A stretch of 35,655 nt of DNA, taken from Candidatus Woodwardiibium gallinarum (lineage in GTDB: Bacteria; Bacillota; Clostridia; Oscillospirales; CAG-382). The stretch spans positions 1 through 35,655 of the forward strand of contig CAJFRY010000029.1 of the NCBI GenBank assembly GCA_904419545.1, in the 5' to 3' direction. The notes beneath the pieces are model-generated. The model was not told the origin of the DNA. It did not search any database and saw nothing but the letters and a program-made list of their open reading frames with translations. The position numbers were made by a program, and so were the translations under genes. Within the stretch, counting starts at the first letter, position 1, and the number at the start of each line of letters is the position of its first letter. Shown here piece by piece: positions 6,569 to 15,325 of the stretch.

Positions 6569-7867
6569 GTGGTCACCATCGACCGTGTGGACAAACGCTC
6601 GCTTGCCGACAGGCTCGGTCTGCGGGCCGGAGACCGGCTTGTGTCGCTGAACGGCTATGAGATCAACGACGTGCTGGATTATGAATTCTATGCAGCCGAC
6701 AGCGGCCTGCGCATCGAGTACGAGCGCGGCGGCGTCCGGCGCGCGGTCTCGGTCTGGCATCCGGCGGGCGGGGACTTGGGGCTGCATTTTTCGACCTACC
6801 TGATGGACGAAAAGCGGCGCTGCCGCAACGGCTGCATCTTCTGCTTCATCGACCAGAACCCGAAGGGACTGCGCGAAAGCCTGTACTTTAAGGACGACGA
6901 CGAGCGGCTCTCCTTTCTGCAGGGCAATTACGTCACGCTGACAAACCTGACGCCCGCGCAGGTCGAGCGCATTGTGCGGATGCACATTTCTCCCATCAAC
7001 GTTTCGGTCCACACGACCGACCCCGAGCTGCGCGTGCGGATGATGCGCAACAAAGACGCCGGACTTGTACTCGGCTATCTCGACACTCTCGCTTCCGGCG
7101 GCATCGCACTTAACGTTCAGCTTGTGCTTTGCCATACGGTCAACGACGGCCGGGCGCTTGCCCGCTCGCTGGATGATCTGCTGAAGCTGGACACGCTGCA
7201 AAGCGTCGCCTGCGTTCCTGCCGGACTGACCAGACACCGCGAGGGGCTGACGCCGCTGGTTCCCTTTGACCGGGAAAGCGCATCCGCCGTGCTCGACCTG
7301 CTGGAGGAGAAATCCCGGGCATATATCGCCAAATTCGGCGCGCGAACGGTCTACGCGGCCGATGAATTTTTCCTCAAAGCCGGACGGGAGGTGCCCGGGG
7401 AATCGTATTACGAAGGGTACCCGCAGCTCGAAAACGGGGTGGGGATGCTGCGCAGCCACAGCGATGAGTTTCTGGCGGCGCTGGAGACGGCGGCGTACAC
7501 GGCGGCGGGGTCGCCGTTCACCTGCGTGACGGGGGAGGCGGCGTACGGTCACATCTGCGCGCTGCTGGAGGCGGCGAAGGCGAAATTCCCGTTTCTGGAA
7601 GGCGACGTGGCCTGCATCCGGAACGACTTCTACGGGGAGTCGATCACGGTGGCGGGGCTGCTTGTGGGACGGGACATCATCGCCCAGCTCTGTGCGCGCG
7701 GGCATCACCGGCGTTTGATCTTGCCCTCCTGTATGCTGCGCGCCGAGGGCGATCTGTTTTTGGATGATACGACGCTCCCGCAGCTTTCCGATTCGCTCGG
7801 CGTATCCGTAACCGTCATCGGCCCGTCCGGCGACGAGCTGCTGGAGGCGTTCTTCGCGCAGGGATAA
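6569..7867 (+). CDS. DUF512 radical SAM protein with N-terminal PDZ-like domain
   Basis: A 432-aa protein of the DUF512 family, conserved in Clostridia and some other bacteria; the reaction is unknown. The N-terminal 60 residues form a PDZ-like module (LADRLGLRAGDRLVSLNGYE). A radical-SAM cysteine motif follows, C85-x3-C89-x2-C92 (CRNGCIFCF), expected to hold a 4Fe-4S cluster. The C-terminal DUF512 domain ends in LRAEGDLFLDD and a VTVIGPSG motif. The start is GTG at 6569, with GGGAGG eight bases upstream and a beginning (VTIDRVD) like relatives. Some families pair this gene with der, as here (der starts 400 bases on). Confidence 0.88.
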   Translation: MVTIDRVDKRSLADRLGLRAGDRLVSLNGYEINDVLDYEFYAADSGLRIEYERGGVRRAVSVWHPAGGDLGLHFSTYLMDEKRRCRNGCIFCFIDQNPKGLRESLYFKDDDERLSFLQGNYVTLTNLTPAQVERIVRMHISPINVSVHTTDPELRVRMMRNKDAGLVLGYLDTLASGGIALNVQLVLCHTVNDGRALARSLDDLLKLDTLQSVACVPAGLTRHREGLTPLVPFDRESASAVLDLLEEKSRAYIAKFGARTVYAADEFFLKAGREVPGESYYEGYPQLENGVGMLRSHSDEFLAALETAAYTAAGSPFTCVTGEAAYGHICALLEAAKAKFPFLEGDVACIRNDFYGESITVAGLLVGRDIIAQLCARGHHRRLILPSCMLRAEGDLFLDDTTLPQLSDSLGVSVTVIGPSGDELLEAFFAQG

Positions 7868-8264
7868 TACGGAAACACAATAAAACGTTCGGCAAAAGCC
7901 CCCGCAAGAAAGGGACAGACGCAAAAAGGGGATCTGCGGGATTGAAGCTTTGCGCCTCGCTTAAGGGAGTACCGTACAATTACAGCTGAAGCCTTGGCGG
8001 CACGCCTGCTTGCCTCTTTTCCGTCATTCGTCGCAAAAATTTTCGTATAGGAGCCGCTATACGCGCGTATTTTTGCTTGGACTGACGAAAAATCCGGCGG
8101 CGTAACCGCACCGTCAAAATTGTGCGGTACTGCCTGAAAGGCTGCTGCCCCTGCAATCCCCGGGTATGGAATTTTTCAAAGTCCGGCTTTTTCAAAAGTA
8201 CGCCGGATTCGGGGGCATAGCCCCAATCGGACTTTTTCGGCAAACGTAAAAGGAGGGAGCCGCA
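7868..8264. other. Structured non-coding region between the DUF512 gene and der
   Basis: About 400 bases with dense inverted repeats. A nested hairpin at about 8022-8087 has arms GCAAAAAT/ATTTTTGC (8033-8040 and 8069-8076) enclosing GTATAG-GAGCCG-CTATAC. ACCGCAC/GTGCGGT arms lie at about 8105-8128. AAAGTCCG/CGGACTTT (8178-8185 and 8228-8235) encloses GGGGCATAGCCCC (8212-8224). A minus-strand frame is open across much of it, but has no ribosome site or protein-family resemblance. I favour a structured RNA or mobile non-coding element. The der ribosome site (AAAGGAGGG) lies at the right end. Confidence 0.5.
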
Positions 8265-9599
8265 ATGGCAAAAGGCATCGTGGCCGTCGTCGGCCGCCCG
8301 AACGTGGGGAAAAGCACGTTTTTCAACAAGCTCACCGGCGAGCGCATCTCGATTGTGGATGATACGCCCGGCGTCACGCGCGACCGCATCTCGGCCGACG
8401 TCGAATGGAACGGGCGCGAGCTGACCCTTGTCGACACCGGCGGCATCGAGCCTGAGACCAAGAGCGAGCTGCTGCGCCAGATGCGCGCGCAGGCCGAAAT
8501 GGCGATTGCCGCCGCCGACGTCATCATCTTCCTCACCGACCTGCGCACCGGTGTGACTGACGCCGACCGCGAGGTCGCGACGATGCTGCGCCGTTCGAAG
8601 AAGCCGGTGCTGCTGGCCGTCAATAAGGTGGACACCCCCGGCGACCTGCCCGCCGATTTCTACGAATTCTACTCGCTCGGCTTCGGCGACCCGCTGCCGG
8701 TTTCGTCAATCCACGGAACGGGCTGCGGCGACGTGCTCGACGCCGTCCTTGCACACCTTCCCGAAACCGGGGAAGAAACGCCCGAAGAGGGCGTCATCCG
8801 CGTGGCGGTCATCGGCAAGCCGAACGCGGGCAAGAGCTCGCTGGTCAACCGCATCACGGGCAAGGAGCGCGTGATCGTCTCGGATATGCCCGGCACGACG
8901 CGCGACGCCGTTGATACGCCCGTCGAGAACGCAAATGGAAAATACATTTTCATCGACACCGCCGGCATCCGCCGCGGTGCGAAGATTGAGGACGCCATCG
9001 AGAAGTACAGCGTCCTGCGCGCCAAGGCCGCCATCGAGCGCGCTGACGTCTGCCTGGTCATGGTCGATGCGAACGAGGGCGTCACCGCGCAGGACGAGCG
9101 CATCGCGGGGCTGGCGCACAACGCGGGCAAGGCGTCGGTTATCGTCGTCAATAAATGGGATTCGATCGAAAAGGACAACGACTCGGTCAGGAAGTTTGAA
9201 AAGGACGTCTACACCGCGCTTTCGTATATGACCTACGCGCCGCTGCTGTTCATTTCCGCCAAGACGGGGCAGCGGGTCGATAAGCTGTTTCCGCTCATCA
9301 ACGCCGTATATGAGCAGGCCGGCCGCCGCGTAACGACGGGCATGCTCAACGACGTCCTCGCCGGTGCGACGGCGCGCGTGCAGCCTCCGTCCGACAAGGG
9401 CAGGCGGCTGAAGATCTACTATATGACGCAGACCGGCGCCAACCCGCCATGCTTTGTCGTGTTCGTCAACAACGCGGGACTGTTCCATTTTTCCTATCAG
9501 CGCTATATCGAAAACTGTATCCGCGACGCGTTCGGCTTCGCGGGGACACCGATTAAGCTCGTCATCCGTCAGAAGGGTGAAAACGCCGAAAATCTGTGA
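8265..9599 (+). CDS. der: Ribosome biogenesis GTPase Der (EngA)
   Basis: Essential double GTPase acting in 50S subunit assembly. The 444 aa hold two G domains in tandem. The first has GRPNVGKST (residues 10-18), DTPGVTRDR, DTGG and NKVD. The second, from about 180, has GKPNAGKSS, DMPGTTRDA, DTAGIRR and NKWD. The C-terminal KH-like RNA-binding domain starts near 355 (RVTTGMLNDVLAG). All nucleotide-binding motifs are intact. The ribosome site AAAGGAGGG precedes the ATG. plsY follows, with its ribosome site 12 bases after the der stop, a common order in Firmicutes (der-plsY). Confidence 0.97.
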   Translation: MAKGIVAVVGRPNVGKSTFFNKLTGERISIVDDTPGVTRDRISADVEWNGRELTLVDTGGIEPETKSELLRQMRAQAEMAIAAADVIIFLTDLRTGVTDADREVATMLRRSKKPVLLAVNKVDTPGDLPADFYEFYSLGFGDPLPVSSIHGTGCGDVLDAVLAHLPETGEETPEEGVIRVAVIGKPNAGKSSLVNRITGKERVIVSDMPGTTRDAVDTPVENANGKYIFIDTAGIRRGAKIEDAIEKYSVLRAKAAIERADVCLVMVDANEGVTAQDERIAGLAHNAGKASVIVVNKWDSIEKDNDSVRKFEKDVYTALSYMTYAPLLFISAKTGQRVDKLFPLINAVYEQAGRRVTTGMLNDVLAGATARVQPPSDKGRRLKIYYMTQTGANPPCFVVFVNNAGLFHFSYQRYIENCIRDAFGFAGTPIKLVIRQKGENAENL

Positions 9600-9625
9600 C
9601 GCATCGGAAAAGGAGGATGACCGTA

Positions 9626-10516
9626 TTGAAAAAAGCGTGTATGTTTTGCCTCGCGCTGCTTCTGCTCTCCGCGCTGTTCGCGCTGCCGGCCGTCGCTGCG
9701 GAGGAGAGCGCGGCCGAAGCGGCAAGCGATCCCTCCGTCTGGCAGAACGGGCTGTTTGCGCTGTTTTTCCGCGATTTGACGCCGTCGCGGCAGATGCTGA
9801 CCTACGCGCTGGGCAATGTCCTCATCGTTGCCGCCGCGTATCTGCTCGGATCGTTGAACTTTGCCATCATCCTCTCGAAAAAGCTGTACGGCAAGGACAT
9901 CCGCAAATACGGCTCCCACAATGCCGGCATGACGAACATGTTCCGCACCTTCGGCAGGAAGGCGGGCCTGCTGACGCTGGCGGGCGACGCGGGCAAGGCG
10001 CTCGTGTCGGTGCTGCTGGGCCGGCTGCTGCTGGGTGAGGACGGCGCATATCTGGCGGGACTGTTCTGCATCCTCGGGCATATCGCGCCGGTCTATTACC
10101 GTTTCAGGGGCGGTAAGGCCGTGGTCGTAACGGCCGTGACCGTCGCCGTCATCGACCCGGTCATCTTTGCGGTGCTGGTGGTCGTGTTCGCGGTTGTGTT
10201 CCTGATCTGGCGTTATGTTTCGCTCGCGTCGGTGATCGCGGCATTCGTCTATCCGGGCGCAGTGTACATCAGCGCGCAGATCCGCAGCGGCGGGCAGGGG
10301 ACGCCCTACCTGACGGCGATTCTTTTCTCGACCTTCGTCGGACTGCTGATCATTTTCCTGCACCGCGAAAACATCAAGCGCATTTATAATAAAACCGAAA
10401 GCAAGGTGTATTTCCGAAAGAACAAGCGTCTCCCCGATGCGGATGTGCCGGAGGAGGCGCCGCGCCCGCACGTCAAAGGCCGCGGAAAGAAGAAAAAGCA
10501 GCAGTACAAGAAGTAG
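9626..10516 (+). CDS. plsY: Glycerol-3-phosphate acyltransferase PlsY with N- and C-terminal extensions
   Basis: Integral membrane enzyme that moves the acyl group from acyl-phosphate to glycerol-3-phosphate, the first step of phosphatidic acid synthesis. Family motifs: GSLNFAIILSK...GSHNAGMTNMFRTFG (about 75-110) and LGHIAPVYYRFRGGKAV (about 150-166). At 296 aa it is much longer than the usual 200. About 55 extra N-terminal residues start with a signal-peptide-like segment (MKKACMFCLALLLLSALF, then ALPAVAAEE). A Lys-rich tail ends it (GRGKKKKQQYKK). The start is TTG at 9626, with AGGAGG nine bases upstream; an upstream GTG overlapping the der stop has no ribosome site. Topology of the extension is inferred. 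Confidence 0.9.
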   Translation: MKKACMFCLALLLLSALFALPAVAAEESAAEAASDPSVWQNGLFALFFRDLTPSRQMLTYALGNVLIVAAAYLLGSLNFAIILSKKLYGKDIRKYGSHNAGMTNMFRTFGRKAGLLTLAGDAGKALVSVLLGRLLLGEDGAYLAGLFCILGHIAPVYYRFRGGKAVVVTAVTVAVIDPVIFAVLVVVFAVVFLIWRYVSLASVIAAFVYPGAVYISAQIRSGGQGTPYLTAILFSTFVGLLIIFLHRENIKRIYNKTESKVYFRKNKRLPDADVPEEAPRPHVKGRGKKKKQQYKK

Positions 10517-10785
10517 ACGGCTAAATGCACGGGAACTGTCGGCACTGTGCGGCGGGTATCGGTTCGGCCTGCCTGCGCCGCCGTTGCGAAGGTTTGCGTG
10601 CATTGTGCAGAGGAAACGCGCGGGATTGTGTTTTTTGCAGACAATGCGGAAGCTGCCCGCGAATATGTCATTCGCTCCGTCGGGAGGCATATTCATATTT
10701 CATCAGGGAAAGTCAAAAGAGACGATGCGCCGTCCGCATGAGCGTGACGGGCGAAGTCCCTTATGTTGAAAAGGAGATGACCGCG

Positions 10786-12045
10786 ATGCCGCTGGCAGAC
10801 AAAATGCGTCCCAAGACGCTCGACGAAGTGGCGGGGCAGAAGCACCTGCTGGGGAAGAATGCGCCCTTCCGCCGCATCGCCGAGAGCGGACGGCTGCCTT
10901 CACTGGTCTTTTACGGACCGCCCGGCACCGGCAAAACGACGATTGCGGACATCATCGCCCATATGGGCGGGAAATCACTGTATAAAGTCAATGCGACGGT
11001 CGCTTCCACCGGTGAGGTCAAGGACATTCTTGCGCGCACCGACACGCTGATGAACGCGGGCGGCATCGTTCTGTACATTGACGAGATCCAGTATTTCAAC
11101 AAAAAGCAGCAGCAGAGCCTGCTCGAATATGTTGAGGACGGCCGCGTAACGCTGATTTGCTCGACGACCGAGAACCCCTATTTCATCATCTACACGGCGC
11201 TGCTTTCCCGCGCGACGGTCTTTGAATTCAGGAGCGTGCCGGCGGCGGAGATTCTCCCCGTGCTCGAGCGCGGACTGGCGTTTCTGAATGCCGAAGCAAG
11301 CCTGTCCAAGACCTGTCCGGCCGAGACGCTGGACGTCATCGCCTCGGGCTGCGGCGGCGACGTCCGCAAGGCGCTGACCGCGCTGGAAAATACATATTTT
11401 GCTTCCGGCGATACGCTGGAGGCCGAAACTGCGCGCGAGCTGACGCAGCGTTCGGGTATGCGGTTCGACACGTCGGGGGACGAGCATTACGACCTGCTCT
11501 CGGCGTTCCAGAAGTCTATTCGAGGCTCGGACGAGAACGCGGCTGTGTTTTATCTGGCACGCATTCTGGAGGGCGGCGACCTGCTCTCGGCTTGCCGGAG
11601 ACTGATGGTCTGCGCCTGCGAGGACGTCGGGCTGGCTTATCCGATGGCGGCGACGGTTGTCAAGAGCTGCGTGGATATTGCGCTGGCCGTCGGCCTGCCG
11701 GAAGCGTATCTGCCGCTGGCCGAGGCGGTCATCCTGCTGGCGACGTCTCCCAAGTCCAACAGCGCCATGTGCGCGTATCAGGCCGCACTTGAAGACATCC
11801 ATGCCGGCCGCGGGACCGAGATGCCGTCCTACCTGCGCGATGCACACTTCGCCGCAGGCGCGCAGCGCGGCAAGGCTTATCGCTATCCGCATGATTATCC
11901 CAACGGCTACGTCCGCCAACAGTATCTGCCCGACGAACTGAAGGACCGCGTTTATTACCGCTTCGGCCGGAACCGTACCGAACAGGCCGCGCGCGAGTAC
12001 CGCGAACGGCTCCTGCGCGAAGCGGACGGCAAAGCAGGTTCCTGA
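10786..12045 (+). CDS. rarA: Replication-associated recombination ATPase RarA (MgsA)
   Basis: AAA+ ATPase of the clamp-loader-like RarA/MgsA/WRNIP1 family acting at stalled replication forks. The 419 aa show Walker A GPPGTGKTT (44-52), a Walker B with YIDEIQYFNKKQQ (DEIHRFNKxQQ in most relatives), the sensor-like STTENP, and the C-terminal tetramerisation region (SPKSNSA, YRYPHDYPNGYVRQQYLPDEL). The start at 10786 has AAGGAG nine bases upstream; the open frame extends 87 codons further upstream but without a ribosome site or family similarity. The 269 bases between plsY and this gene hold no gene I can support. Confidence 0.95.
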   Translation: MPLADKMRPKTLDEVAGQKHLLGKNAPFRRIAESGRLPSLVFYGPPGTGKTTIADIIAHMGGKSLYKVNATVASTGEVKDILARTDTLMNAGGIVLYIDEIQYFNKKQQQSLLEYVEDGRVTLICSTTENPYFIIYTALLSRATVFEFRSVPAAEILPVLERGLAFLNAEASLSKTCPAETLDVIASGCGGDVRKALTALENTYFASGDTLEAETARELTQRSGMRFDTSGDEHYDLLSAFQKSIRGSDENAAVFYLARILEGGDLLSACRRLMVCACEDVGLAYPMAATVVKSCVDIALAVGLPEAYLPLAEAVILLATSPKSNSAMCAYQAALEDIHAGRGTEMPSYLRDAHFAAGAQRGKAYRYPHDYPNGYVRQQYLPDELKDRVYYRFGRNRTEQAAREYRERLLREADGKAGS

Positions 12046-12152
12046 CAGTGCCTGCCGAAAAAAGGCCGTTTCGGACTACGGAACGGCGGCGGATACCCCG
12101 CCGCCCAGAGGCACCGAATAGCGGCTTTTTCAAGAGGAGGAATTGTATAACG

Positions 12153-12566
12153 ATGAAAAAGACAATATTTGTAAGTTTTATGCTTTCCGTACTGCTGCTG
12201 ACCGGCTGCGCTTCTCAACCGGCGGATACGATGGAGGAAATCCTTACGGAAACCTCCTACGAATATCCCGCCGAATGGCCGGAGAACCGCTTCACCGACT
12301 GCATCCCGCAGCCCGATTCCTACACCGTTGAAAGCGTGCGCGATTTTTCTGCTGCCGGGCGGTACGAGTTGAGCCTGTCCGGCATCGACCGCGCCGCCGC
12401 GCATACCTATATCCGTAAGCTGGAGCAGGCGGGCTATTCCAACCTCGGCGGCGACGAAAATGAACATTCGGGCGGCGTCATGATGCAGCGCGGTCAGGTC
12501 GTGCTGAGCGTAAGCTATGCCGGGGAGAATCTGGGGATGCTCATCACGCTGCTGGATGAGATGTAA
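12153..12566 (+). CDS. Small lipoprotein (137 aa)
   Basis: The signal peptide MKKTIFVSFMLSVLLLTGC ends in a lipobox (LLTGC), so it should be a lipid-anchored extracytoplasmic protein. The mature part is about 118 residues with no family I recognise (YEYPAEWPENRFTDCIPQP, then a mixed alpha/beta segment with AAAHTYIRKLEQAGYSNLG resembling folds that bind at the membrane surface). The start has GAGGAGG ten bases upstream; upstream codons of the open frame have no ribosome site. A GC hairpin (GGCGGC...GCCGCC, about 12084-12106) lies between rarA and this gene. Confidence 0.8.
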   Translation: MKKTIFVSFMLSVLLLTGCASQPADTMEEILTETSYEYPAEWPENRFTDCIPQPDSYTVESVRDFSAAGRYELSLSGIDRAAAHTYIRKLEQAGYSNLGGDENEHSGGVMMQRGQVVLSVSYAGENLGMLITLLDEM

Positions 12567-12811
12567 AGGAGCGTCGTTTTGCGGAAGAAACGGTACTGCC
12601 GTGCCTTTTGAGTCTCTTCTCAGGCGCACAGACAAAATGCATAAAGAGACATATCTTTTTGCGGATCTCGAAGGAATGAGCGTTGGCATTTTTCGTGCGG
12701 AAGCATAAGATAAATAATATATTTGTTGCTTTGCGCGGCAAAGACGGGATTTCCGGTTTCGCGGGGGGCTTTCCTCCGTTTTCAAAATTCAAAGAATCGA
12801 GGCTTTTACTT

Positions 12812-13054
12812 GTGGAATTCCTGAAAAAACTCTGGCCTATGCCCTTTCGGATCAAAGCGAAGGACGTTACCTCACTGGTCGTACAGCTCGTGATTTTTGT
12901 TATCGTCTGCGCGGTGGTCGGTGTGCTGATCGGCCTGTTGGCAAAAATCCCCGTTTTGGGCATCCTGTTCGGGATCATTGGCGGCCTGCTTGAGCTGTAC
13001 GCGCTCATCGGTATCGTGCTCAGCGTGCTTGTTTATTTCGATATGCTGAAATAA
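12812..13054 (+). CDS. Small two-helix membrane protein (80 aa)
   Basis: From GTG at 12812 (GAGG nine bases upstream) the protein is 80 aa: a short amphipathic N-terminus (EFLKKLWPMPFRIKAKDVTS), then two membrane segments (VVQLVIFVIVCAVVGVLIGL and LYALIGIVLSVLVYF) joined by a loop with KIPVLGILFGIIGGLLE. Conserved small hypothetical proteins of this layout occur in Clostridia; function is unknown. The open frame extends further upstream, but without a ribosome site. Confidence 0.7.
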   Translation: MEFLKKLWPMPFRIKAKDVTSLVVQLVIFVIVCAVVGVLIGLLAKIPVLGILFGIIGGLLELYALIGIVLSVLVYFDMLK

Positions 13055-13322
13055 AGCTGTTTGTAATGCGGCAGGGCGTAATCGCGCGGATGTTTGGGGC
13101 GGCGAATCCATATGGCTCCGCTGCCGGAGGGCAGGACGGTCTGCTTTTTTGGCTTTAACGGCGCAGCGGAGCAGCCGATGTGCAGAAGAGACAAACAAGA
13201 AACAATATCCTTTCTGAAAGGCTTCATACGGTTATCCGATACAGCCGCCAAAACAGATATGAAGCGACGAGTTCCCTGCATTTTTATGCGGGCGGCAAAA
13301 AAATTCCATTCCTTCAGCGTAT
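13055..13322. other. Intergenic region between convergent genes
   Basis: No gene supported. Short frames here lack ribosome sites and recognisable composition. The terminator at 13323 ends it. Confidence 0.45.
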
Positions 13323-13366
13323 AAAAGGGCTGTCGCAGGTGCGTAAAACGCGGGCGACAGCCCTTT
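13323..13366. terminator. Bidirectional terminator between convergent genes
   Basis: AAAGGGCTGTCGC pairs with GCGACAGCCCTTT around an 18-base loop. On the minus strand the stem is followed by TTTTATA, so it should end transcription from the permease gene. It also closes the plus-strand small membrane gene. Confidence 0.8.
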
Positions 13367-13435
13367 CGGTTCATTGTGCGGTTGTGCTTTTCCGTGGGGA
13401 GGTGCGGCGGCATGCCGAACGGGAGAGAGGAGCGG

Positions 13436-14830
13436 TCATTCGCGGGGCGCTTTCTTTTTCTCGCCGATGCTGAGCAGAAGGTTCAGGAGAATGCCGAAGA
13501 TTGCCGCGCCGGCAACGCAGGGAACCTCAAGGCCGAAGAACGGGATGTTGCCGCCGAACGCGTAGTTGCCGCCGATGCCGATGATCATGATTGAAGCGAT
13601 GACGGCGATGTTTTTGGAAGAGAACATATCCACTTTTTTCTCGATCATAATGGCGATGCCCTGTGCGGCAATCGCGCCGAACAGGTAAATTTCCAATCCG
13701 CCGATGACCGCCAGCGGGATGCCGTAAATGACCTGAATGAGCGGGGTGAAAAAGCTGACGATCATCGCAATTACGGCGGCGACGATCAGGACGGGCACGG
13801 AAAAGACCTTCGTAATGGCCATCGTACTGATGTTTTCGCCGTAATTGGTGCCGGCCGGACCGCCGACGGCGCCGGAGATCATATCGCAGATGCCGTCGCC
13901 GATGAGGTTGCGGTCCAGCATATCGATCAGGCTGTATTTCATTTTCTTGCCCTTCCTGCGGGCCACATCATTGACATAAATGTCCAATTGGTACATATGC
14001 GCGGTGGATTCGGGGATGGTGGCGATGGCGATGGGCATAATCGCAGCCACGGCGGTCCAGGACACCTTCGGCAGGGAGAACGCAGGTACGGCGAAGATTG
14101 AACCGTCACCCAGCTTCCAGACGGAAGCCTCCAGCGCGGCCGCGGGCATGGAGCGGAACAGATTCGCCCAGCCGGCGGCATATGCAATGCCGGCCACGGC
14201 GCAGCCGGTCAGCACGCCCAGAAGCAGGGGGAGCTGGCCGAGAAAGCCCTTCAGATATTTTGAGTAGAGAATCGTGGAAATCAGTGTGACCAGCGCGACA
14301 ATGATCCAGACGGTGCTCTCGGCGGAAACGTCGGCGGCACCGGGAATGGCGTCGCTCAGCGCGTTCCCCGCCAGGGTGAGGCCGATGATCATAGCAACCG
14401 GGCCGGTGATGGACGGGGGCAGGATGGTCTCGACGACTTTTTTTCCGAAAAAGCGCACCAGCAAACCGGCGGCAATGGAAATAAGGCCGGAGAAAATGAT
14501 GCCGAACTGGGCATACTGGATGGCTTCGGTCGGCAGGATGCCGTCTACCTTTTCAAAGCCCTCCGCGGCGCACATGCCGGCGATGGCGGTCAGGTAGGCG
14601 AAGCTGGAACCGTAATACAGCGGGATCTTCTTCCCGGTGATCAGGATGAAGCAGAGCGTGGCAAGCCCGCTGGCGAAAATGGTGGTGGAGACCTGAAAAC
14701 CGGTGACGAGCGCGACCGTAACGGTAGCGGGGAACATGACGATGACCTGCTGGATGGCGTACAGCAGCAATCTGACGGGCGTCGGCCGCTCCTCCGGCAG
14801 ATAGCCTGCTGCGTTTTGAGGTGAGTTCAT
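13436..14830 (-). CDS. Nucleobase:cation symporter-2 family permease (uracil/xanthine type)
   Basis: A 464-aa polytopic membrane protein of the NCS2 (UraA/PurA/PbuX) family, which imports uracil or a purine base with a proton or sodium ion. Visible features: an N-terminal PVRLLLYAIQQVIVMF segment, a GKKIPLYYGSSFAYL motif, and about 12-14 helices. TM10-type NYGENISTMAITKV, with the conserved glutamate, is the substrate region; it resembles the uracil-type GTTNTTYGEN motif. Uracil is the best guess; xanthine cannot be excluded. Transcription is from a promoter at 14929-14957, and the gene appears monocistronic. Confidence 0.9.
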   Translation of the reverse strand: MNSPQNAAGYLPEERPTPVRLLLYAIQQVIVMFPATVTVALVTGFQVSTTIFASGLATLCFILITGKKIPLYYGSSFAYLTAIAGMCAAEGFEKVDGILPTEAIQYAQFGIIFSGLISIAAGLLVRFFGKKVVETILPPSITGPVAMIIGLTLAGNALSDAIPGAADVSAESTVWIIVALVTLISTILYSKYLKGFLGQLPLLLGVLTGCAVAGIAYAAGWANLFRSMPAAALEASVWKLGDGSIFAVPAFSLPKVSWTAVAAIMPIAIATIPESTAHMYQLDIYVNDVARRKGKKMKYSLIDMLDRNLIGDGICDMISGAVGGPAGTNYGENISTMAITKVFSVPVLIVAAVIAMIVSFFTPLIQVIYGIPLAVIGGLEIYLFGAIAAQGIAIMIEKKVDMFSSKNIAVIASIMIIGIGGNYAFGGNIPFFGLEVPCVAGAAIFGILLNLLLSIGEKKKAPRE

Positions 14831-14928
14831 AGGCTGCGAGTCCTTTCCTGTTTGTCGTCCGGGATGCGCCTTTGCCTATAAGCGGAGCGTGGAAGCAGAC
14901 GGAAACAGGCGCGGTCCCGATCCTGTAC

Positions 14929-14957
14929 AGTATAGCACAGGTAAAGGCGATTTGCAA
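14929..14957 (-). promoter_or_regulatory. Sigma-A promoter of the permease gene
   Basis: On the minus strand: TTGCAA (14952-14957), 17 bases, TATACT (14929-14934). It lies about 100 bases upstream of the ATG. I see no clear attenuator or purine riboswitch in the leader. Confidence 0.8.
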
Positions 14958-15167
14958 CACTTTCTTTACAAACCTGTATTTTTATGCCGGTTTTTATTGT
15001 AAAGCCGCATATAGCGGTTTCAGATACAGTCATTTTGCATGGCGATCGGGAATGCATTGCAAAACAACAAGTTTTTGCGCTGCGTCGATACGGCGGCGGG
15101 ATAAATCGTCCGAGGCGGGTTTTTTCGGGTCTGTTCAAAGAACCGTGCGCACAAAAATGTTAAAAAA

Positions 15168-15221
15168 GTGTTAAAAACCGGGGGGGTATTGACAGTGTTA
15201 AAAACCGGGGGGGTATTGACA
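15168..15221 (+). repeat. Perfect 27-bp tandem duplication with G7 tracts upstream of a surface protein gene
   Basis: Two identical, directly adjacent 27-bp copies (15168-15194 and 15195-15221). Each begins GTGTTAAAAACC, then seven G, then TATTGACA, so each ends in a perfect -35 hexamer. A shortened AT-rich relative (TGTTAAAAAAGTG) lies just before the first copy. Only the second TTGACA is at promoter distance from a -10-like box. Confidence 0.95.
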
Positions 15222-15244
15222 TTGGATTGTCTTTGTGCTATAGC
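15216..15244 (+). promoter_or_regulatory. Candidate promoter of the two-repeat surface protein
   Basis: TTGACA (15216-15221), 17 bases, TATAGC (15239-15244). The -35 belongs to the second copy of the 27-bp duplication; the -10 is a moderate match. Confidence 0.6.
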
Positions 15245-15325
15245 AGTCTCACAATGCATGTTTCGACAGAACATGCGATTACAAAAATGACTTTAGGCAC
15301 ATCAAAGAAAGGAAGAAAGGAAACA

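Noticed and set aside
7980..8243. 87-codon minus-strand frame before der
   Set aside because: No ribosome site and no recognisable motif; the sequence is dominated by inverted repeats, which better explain it.
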